Assembly: GCA_902780505.1 (NCBI GenBank)
Contig: CACZFN010000001.1
Span: 92,186 to 156,185 of the forward strand
DNA length: 64,000 bases
Origin: an uncultured Ruminococcus sp.
GTDB lineage: Bacteria > Bacillota > Clostridia > Oscillospirales > Ruminococcaceae
Reading direction: 5' to 3'
Part shown: one piece after another, positions 58,987-64,000 of the stretch
How the letters are laid out: each line of letters opens with the position of its first letter
Numbering within the stretch: the stretch's first letter is position 1
Notes under the pieces: generated by a model
What the model saw: only the letters and a program-made list of their open reading frames with translations
Database searches by the model: none
What the model was told of the DNA's origin: nothing
Program-made: the position numbers and the translations under genes

Positions 58987-59229
58987 ATGAATGACCAGAA
59001 CATTGCAACAAATCTTCTCAACCTTGAAAAAGGCGTGTGTGACCTTTATATGCATGGCGCAGTAGAATCTGCTACTGATGATGTAAGAAACGTATTTGCG
59101 GCAGGGCTGAACGAATCGCTGAGTATGCAGAAGCATATCTACGAAACCATGTCGTCAATGGGTATGTACCAGATGTGTGAAGCGCCAAAGCAGAAAATAG
59201 ACTCGGTAAAGCAGAAATTTTGCAGCTGA
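58987..59229 (+). CDS. CotF-like spore coat family protein
   Basis: An 80-residue helical protein with the CotF pattern NIATNLLNLEKGVCDLYMHG, TDDVRNVFAAGLNESLSMQK, and a Met/Gln-rich end YETMSSMGMYQMCEAPKQK. ATG 58987 follows AAAGGAGAATTATC; the frame further upstream overlaps the first CotF-like gene. Both small genes form a two-gene unit with a terminator. Assignment is to the family, not to a demonstrated spore coat. Confidence 0.8.
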   Translation: MNDQNIATNLLNLEKGVCDLYMHGAVESATDDVRNVFAAGLNESLSMQKHIYETMSSMGMYQMCEAPKQKIDSVKQKFCS

Positions 59230-59261
59230 AAAGCCGCAGAGTACAGGGTTTGCCCAAAAAT

Positions 59262-59296
59262 TTGAGGGGGCTGATGCAGCAGCCCCCTCGTTTTTA
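59262..59296 (+). terminator. Rho-independent terminator after CotF-like genes
   Basis: GAGGGGGCT and AGCCCCCTC form a perfect 9-bp stem around GATGCAGC, followed by GTTTTT. It reaches into the stop codon of the convergent aminotransferase. Confidence 0.88.
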
Positions 59297-60550
59297 TTCA
59301 TCTAAAGCACTTATTATCGATTTCCTTACGATCTCAAGGCCTTCTTCAAGTATGCTGTCCTCAACAGTAAGCGCGGGCATAAGCTTCAATACGCCGTCAT
59401 TCCTGCCCGCGACCTCACAGATAAGGCCGTTTTCAAATGCTTTGTGCACACACTTCAGTGCAAGCGAAGGGGAAATATTATTCATATCTATCCCCCAGAT
59501 AAAGCCTATGCCCCTGTATTCAAGGCGGGGATCTATCGGCATTATCTGCTCTTTGATAAAGCTTTCTATAATTACAGCTTTTCTTTTTACCTCTTTATCC
59601 AGTTTATGGTTTACAAAGAACTTTATTCCCGCAGTGCCGCCGACGAAGGAAAGCTGGTTTCCCCTGAATGTGCCGTTATGCTCGGCAGGTCTGAATATAT
59701 CAAGCTGCGGCTTTATCAGAAGTATCGACATAGGCATTCCGAAGCCGCTGATAGACTTTGAAAGCACGACCATATCAGGCACTATCCCCGCACGTTCAAA
59801 CGAAAAGAAATCGCCCGAGCGCCCGTTGCCGACCTGTATATCATCAACTATCATGATTATGCCCTGCTCGTCGCAGATCTCCCTTACCTCTTTGAGCCAG
59901 CTGACACTTGCGACATTGATGCCGCCCTCCGCCTGGATAGTTTCAAGTATTATCGCCGCAGGTTTATCCGTTCCCGAATGATCGTCCCCGAGCACCCAGC
60001 GAAGGTATCTTATCGAATCAAGCCCGGGTGTCATGTCATATGGTACGTGGGTGACATTTGTAAGCGGCAGGCCTGCACCCTCGCGGCTGAGCCTGTCGGT
60101 CGTCAGCGAAAGCGCGCCGAGCGTCATACCGTGAAACGCACCGCCGAAAGCAATGATCTCCGTCCTGCCGGTATTCTTGCGTGCAAGCTTAACAGCCGCT
60201 TCAACGGCGTTTGTACCTGTAGGGCCGCAGAACATAGTCTTATAATCAAGGCCGCGCGGCGCAAGTATATCTCTGTTAAATGTTTCAATAAATTCAGCTT
60301 TTGCGACAGTATACATATCAAGTGCATTTATTATCCTGTCATCGCTTAAATAATCAAGTACGGCTTTTTTTATTTCGGGATTATTATGCCCGTAATTCAT
60401 AGAACCCGCAGCATCAAGAAAATCAATATAGCGGTTTCCCTCGCTGTCAAACAGCAGGGCATTGACCGCCCTGTCAAAGACCACAGGGTACTTACGGCAG
60501 TAAGAACGCACCTGTGATTCTTTTTCCTCAAAAACAGATATGTCAGTCAT
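59294..60550 (-). CDS. Diaminobutyrate-2-oxoglutarate aminotransferase-like (EctB type)
   Basis: A class III aminotransferase of about 418 residues very like EctB/diaminobutyrate transaminase, which makes 2,4-diaminobutyrate from aspartate semialdehyde. The N-terminus (FEEKESQVRSYCRKYPVVFD, IDFLDAAGSMNYGHNNP) is EctB-like; PLP residues are GPTGTNAVEAAVKLAR, IVDDIQVGNGRSGDFF and the Schiff-base Lys in VVLSKSISGFGMP. I start at ATG 60550 behind AAGGAG; an ATG two codons up is also in frame. No ectA or ectC is near, so ectoine is unlikely; a diaminobutyrate-containing peptide or polyamine is possible. Confidence 0.87.
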   Translation of the reverse strand: MTDISVFEEKESQVRSYCRKYPVVFDRAVNALLFDSEGNRYIDFLDAAGSMNYGHNNPEIKKAVLDYLSDDRIINALDMYTVAKAEFIETFNRDILAPRGLDYKTMFCGPTGTNAVEAAVKLARKNTGRTEIIAFGGAFHGMTLGALSLTTDRLSREGAGLPLTNVTHVPYDMTPGLDSIRYLRWVLGDDHSGTDKPAAIILETIQAEGGINVASVSWLKEVREICDEQGIIMIVDDIQVGNGRSGDFFSFERAGIVPDMVVLSKSISGFGMPMSILLIKPQLDIFRPAEHNGTFRGNQLSFVGGTAGIKFFVNHKLDKEVKRKAVIIESFIKEQIMPIDPRLEYRGIGFIWGIDMNNISPSLALKCVHKAFENGLICEVAGRNDGVLKLMPALTVEDSILEEGLEIVRKSIISALDE

Positions 60551-60654
60551 TTTCATTCTCCTTGTATAATATCACTTGATTATTATATCATTTATGCAAC
60601 ATTATTCAAGCGTATTTTATTAAATTCGTTTCGGTTCATTAACAAATAATACTG

Positions 60655-61065
60655 TTATATTATTATTCCTTTAAGGTGGTCACATTCGTGCTGTATCGTC
60701 TGGGCGGTAAAGCCGGTAAAGGTTTCCCTGCGGGGAATAAAGTTTTCGTCAAGGTATCTGACCTCTATTTCCCTGTACCTTACAGCCTTTCGTGTGCCGA
60801 AAAGTGACAGGCAGCCCTCCTGTGTTTCATATTTTCCGCTTCTTCGTTTTATCTCGGGGTTTATCATTATCTTCTGTCCCCCGCCCGTATCAAAGATGAT
60901 GACCTGCTTTGAAACGCCTATCATATTAGCTGCAAGCCCCGCACAATCCGCTTTGTGTGCCGAAAGCGTGTCCTTCATATCAGCTATCAGTGCAGTGTCG
61001 TTTTTATTTGCAAGTACGCTTTTGCGGCTCAAAAAATCAATATCCCTTATTATCTGTCTGTTCAT
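60655..61065 (-). CDS. def: Divergent peptide deformylase
   Basis: A 136-residue peptide deformylase, the metalloenzyme removing formyl from nascent proteins. Motif II EGCLSL (metal Cys) and motif III QHECDHLKG (two His, catalytic Glu) are intact. Motif I, normally GxGLAAxQ, reads CAGLAANMIG, so the Gln that helps the oxyanion site is Met. This fits a short variant group seen in Clostridia. ATG 61065 follows AGGAGGAAGC. The protein lacks the usual C-terminal helix and may be a secondary deformylase; activity is not certain. Confidence 0.85.
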   Translation of the reverse strand: MNRQIIRDIDFLSRKSVLANKNDTALIADMKDTLSAHKADCAGLAANMIGVSKQVIIFDTGGGQKIMINPEIKRRSGKYETQEGCLSLFGTRKAVRYREIEVRYLDENFIPRRETFTGFTAQTIQHECDHLKGIII

Positions 61066-61088
61066 AGCTTCCTCCTGCCGTTTTTTAT

Positions 61089-61117
61089 ATTGTAACACCA
61101 CAGCAGGAAAAATGCAA
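61089..61117 (-). promoter_or_regulatory. Promoter of def
   Basis: Minus-strand TTGCAT (61112-61117), 17-bp spacer, TACAAT (61089-61094), 24 bp before the ATG. Confidence 0.6.
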
Positions 61118-61341
61118 CCCTCTCCCCCGCGCAAAGCCGCCCGCAAAAAGTTTCTTTTGTACCAAAACGGTAAATTCTATGCGGCAATTTGTAAAAAAAC
61201 CGGGGCGTAGTAATATTTTTTCATGTCTTTTTACCTACCAACCGGCAAAAAGCTAAAATTTCGGCGGTGGTTTTTGTGCAGACTGTACAAAAATAATCAT
61301 TCCGGTGCAAACGGAAATTACAGCAAATTCAGTGCATTTTC
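61118..61341. other. Intergenic stretch, nothing recognised
   Basis: Between the def promoter and that of the surface protein. Short frames only; a GC-rich purine-poor start and A/T runs. I see no RNA gene, repeat or remnant that I can support. Confidence 0.3.
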
Positions 61342-61369
61342 TTGACAAGCCGGTCGTGATAGTTATAAT
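61342..61369 (+). promoter_or_regulatory. Promoter of repeat surface protein
   Basis: TTGACA (61342-61347), 16-bp spacer, TATAAT (61364-61369). The leader contains AAAAGCGCT...AGCGTTTT, a possible hairpin at 61380-61410, before the AAGGAAG ribosome site. Confidence 0.8.
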
Positions 61370-61437
61370 ATACAGGAATAAAAGCGCTTGGGGGAAACGA
61401 GCGTTTTGTTTAAAATTATAACAAGGAAGAAAAATCT

Positions 61438-62319
61438 ATGAAAAACTCATGGAAGCGTGTTATCGCAGGAACACTGGCGGTGCTTGTTCTGGCAGGGACT
61501 GTGCCTGCTGATCTTGGCATAAATGGACTGTTTGGCGGTAAAAGTACGAGCATAACGGCGTATGCGGATAATACCGGGACACTTCTGACCACCATTACGG
61601 CAACTGGCAAAGAACAAGCCAGCTTCAGCACGGCGAATGTTGCAACCGTTTCGTTCAGTTATTCGGCAGGAGGCAGCTCAGAATACAGGGATAACTGGGG
61701 CTGGTGGGGATACGGCTGGACAGCAACTGTTACCCCTGCCGAGGGATACACCATAACCAAATGCGTATTCTATGACGAAGAAGATCGTAAAGCAACAGAC
61801 AGTGAAGCGCCTTTTGTAGTGGAAACTGAGGAAGAGGATAAGACACCGAAAGTAAATGGCGTTCCAATTTTGGCATACACGTCTAAAGGTATAAAAAAGA
61901 TTGAGGTGTATGGGTATGCCACCCCCAAGGTAACAACTCCCCCCACAGCCGCAAGTGGTCTTGCCTGCAACGGCAGTGCACAGAAACTGCTTGCAGAAAA
62001 CGGCGCCGGTGTGGCTTCCGAAGGCTCGACTATGAAGTATGCAGTAGTGCCCGACGGGAAGAAACCGGCTACGAAGATTGTAACGGGTGATAATATAAGT
62101 GAAGTGCCCCAAGTAGGAGCAGTATACAAACCTACGGGTTTGTATGGTATCTATTTTCCTAACCATCACATAAAGTATAATGATAATAAATACTACATCT
62201 ACGAGAATTTGGGCAGAGTATATTATAAAACCGGCAAAACAATAATAATGGGCTTACCAGCAATAGGCTCAACCGATTCAGTAAATCTTCCCGATGACTG
62301 CGATGCCATATATGTATAA
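61438..62319 (+). CDS. Repeat-built surface protein, part before in-frame stop
   Basis: The 293 residues before a TAA at 62317-62319. A typical leader (MKNSWKRVIAGTLAVLVLAG ... ITAYAD, cleavage near residue 43) is followed by a beta-rich domain (about 50-165, with WGWWGYGWTATVTPAEGYTI) and the first of three ~200-residue repeats (LACNGSAQKLLAEN, YKPTGLYGIYFPNHHIKYND). The TAA falls inside the repeat, at VNLPDDCDAIYV, where the third repeat has Lys. The frame is open both sides of it, so this is the front part of one larger protein. AAGGAAG ribosome site. Confidence 0.7.
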   Translation: MKNSWKRVIAGTLAVLVLAGTVPADLGINGLFGGKSTSITAYADNTGTLLTTITATGKEQASFSTANVATVSFSYSAGGSSEYRDNWGWWGYGWTATVTPAEGYTITKCVFYDEEDRKATDSEAPFVVETEEEDKTPKVNGVPILAYTSKGIKKIEVYGYATPKVTTPPTAASGLACNGSAQKLLAENGAGVASEGSTMKYAVVPDGKKPATKIVTGDNISEVPQVGAVYKPTGLYGIYFPNHHIKYNDNKYYIYENLGRVYYKTGKTIIMGLPAIGSTDSVNLPDDCDAIYV

Positions 62320-64000
62320 AGTATTTCCGACGGTGTAATGACAGTCAGGGCTGTCAAAGCAGCTGATTATGTACAAGCCGCCTATGGCGACGCCACAACC
62401 GCAACCGCAACCAACGCAGGCAAATATGATGTTTACTACAAGGCAGTAAGAAGCGACGGTGTGGAAAGTGAAGCAGATCATATTGATGTAACTATTGACA
62501 AGGGCAACCCTGTAATAACCTACCCGAGCCCGGCTAACCCGGGCTATAACGGGCAGCTGCAGAATCTTATCACCGCCGGCACTTTTGCACAAGGCACGAC
62601 GATCAAGTATGCGACTAGAAAGTGTAATGTCATCGAACGCAATGACTACGAAATCAACAAAAATGATATTAAAGTAAACAATATCTATAAGCCTACGGGA
62701 GGTGAAGGCATCTATTTCCCGTTAGGCTATTCTCTCAAAATCGGGGAGACAACATATTCAAATAGTAGTACAGAAAATGGCATATGTATTGATTATGATA
62801 AAATATCTTATGCATTACCGTTAACTACTGTACCTGATGGAACAGATTCGCTGCTTATAACAGGCATTGACGGCACTACCTTGACCGCCGAGTTTGTTAA
62901 GTCTTCTGATTATGAAGGCGGTGGATATAACTGGTCAACCGATATCCCCCAAAAGACCGACGCAGGCGAATACACAGTTTACTACAAGGTAGTGGGCAAT
63001 GGTAACTATAACAGCGTTGCGCCCACGCAGGTAACGGCAACTATCGGCAAAGCCACGCTTGTAGAGGGCAAAGACAATGACTACACCGCCCCGACGATAA
63101 AGACTGAAACAGGGCTTAATTACCTGTTCTACAACAACGAAGATCAGGCACTTATCAAAGAAGGCACGATCACAAAAGATGTGGATAATACTACGGCTAA
63201 GGGTACGATTTATTATGGTATTTTAGGCTCTAAACAAGGGGTAACGGTTTTTTCTCAGAATAATAGTGCATTATCTGAATACAACCTAAATGAAAGTGAT
63301 ATTGTCAATAATAAGATTTACACTACAAATAACAGCATTGGCATTAACTTTCCTAAAGATTACGCCTTAATAATAAACGACGTAACATATCAGGCCTCCA
63401 GTGGAGGTAGATGCAATTTCTATTTATCCACAGACGGTGATTATAGTATTATGTACGGTAATAATCAAATTTATCGTTTACCTGCCGGCTGTGATGGTAT
63501 TATGGTAAAAACCATTGATACAGGTGCTAAAACTATTACTTTTGAGCCTGTTAATGTAGCAGAAGCAACCACCGAATGGACAGCCGATGCCCCCACAAAG
63601 AAAGACGTCGGCGAGTACAATGTATACTACAAGATACAGGGCGGCGCTAACTACAAAAACGTTACGCCCACAAAGATCGGCACAGCGAAGATCGACTACA
63701 AGCCGATAAGCCTGACGGTTTCTAACCTTGGTAAGGTCAAGGTTGCAGAGTATGATTATGCAACCAAGACCGAAAAAGATGAAGTAACAGCCACAGGCAG
63801 CCAGTACACACTCAAGGCGAGCAAGACGTATCATATCTACACCGAGAAGACCATAGATACTTCTATTGTAAACAAGTCGGGGCTCGCGTACAAGAGCTAT
63901 GCACCGAAGGAAGGCGAAACATACAAGTGTCTCTACACACTGGATATACCTGCTGTTCCCAGTGAAACGGTTTATAAAAACGACTGTTTAACGCTCTCGC
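62320..64000 (+). pseudogene. Continuation of the surface protein after the in-frame TAA
   Basis: From 62320 to the window edge the same frame is open for 560 codons with no stop, continuing the protein: the rest of repeat 1 (VYYKAVRSDGVESEADHIDV), repeat 2 (YNGQLQNLITAGTFAQGTTI, YKPTGGEGIYFPLGYSLKIG, AGEYTVYYKVVGNGNYNSVA) and repeat 3 (IYTTNNSIGINFPKDYALII, RLPAGCDGIMVKTIDTGAK, VGEYNVYYKIQGGANYKN), then a further region. Each repeat ends in an MBG-like GxYxVYYK strand pair. No new start with a ribosome site follows the TAA. Either a recently broken gene, or readthrough; the 3' end is outside the window. Confidence 0.7.

Noticed and set aside
61438-64000. TAA reassigned to an amino acid in this organism
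   Set aside because: TAA is used as the normal stop in many intact genes here (rplS, mnmG, the first aldo/keto reductase, ectB-like gene), so a changed code is not supported.

Overview
The window looks like a chromosomal segment from a low-to-mid GC anaerobic Firmicute of the Ruminococcus/Oscillospiraceae type. This is inferred from the gene content: sigma-A promoters of TTGACA/TATAAT form, AGGAGG ribosome sites, an rplS-lepB-lepB-rbgA-rnhB-yraN run, recA-recX, radical-SAM genes of the TIGR03960/TIGR03936 families, a secreted GH31 alpha-xylosidase neighbourhood, choline-binding-type repeats, several cyclic-di-GMP proteins and a surface protein with a Ruminococcus-like leader. No rRNA, tRNA, CRISPR array, phage module or intact transposase was seen.

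Layout. 1-7250: minus-strand housekeeping genes (thrC partial, yraN, rnhB, rbgA, two tandem signal peptidases, rplS with a leader, and the two radical-SAM-associated genes). 7360-15263: an accessory redox island with a LysR regulator divergent from an aldo/keto reductase, a flavodoxin-like lipoprotein, an iron-type alcohol dehydrogenase, an esterase-like lipoprotein, two decayed hydrolase remnants, a second aldo/keto reductase whose promoter and operator copy those of the first, then a large beta-helix lipoprotein. 15363-22106: EAL-HDOD protein, a small unknown, alpha-xylosidase, tyrA, PepV-type dipeptidase. 22125-28221: a tiny four-cysteine protein overlapping mnmG, lipid kinase, a SpoIID homologue with an altered catalytic motif, and a thioesterase overlapping adenosylhomocysteinase.

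28236-40810: a membrane-anchored protein made of wall-binding repeats, a PadR/membrane-protein pair controlled by three tandem palindromes, phosphoesterase, three small unknown proteins, nth, membrane proteins, leuB, a PH-like protein and a PrsA-like foldase. 40861-55855: a candidate small RNA with a consensus promoter, a LacI-sensor/GGDEF/GGDEF/EAL protein with a small DivIVA-like partner, recX-recA, prmC-DUF1385, a two-component system with a neighbouring lipoprotein, pgk, and a membrane diguanylate cyclase. 56121-64000: pyridoxamine kinase, trmL, DegV, a nonsense-interrupted small lipoprotein, two CotF-like proteins, a lone diaminobutyrate-type aminotransferase, a divergent peptide deformylase, and a repeat-built surface protein interrupted by one in-frame TAA and running off the right edge.

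The most unusual items are the duplicated LysR-type operator/promoter in front of two aldo/keto reductases, the triple PadR palindrome, the small structured RNA at 40861-40943, the sugar-sensor/cyclic-di-GMP fusion, and the surface protein with new-looking ~200-residue repeats and a single stop codon that falls where a sister repeat has lysine. All identifications rest on reading motifs by eye; no database search was run.
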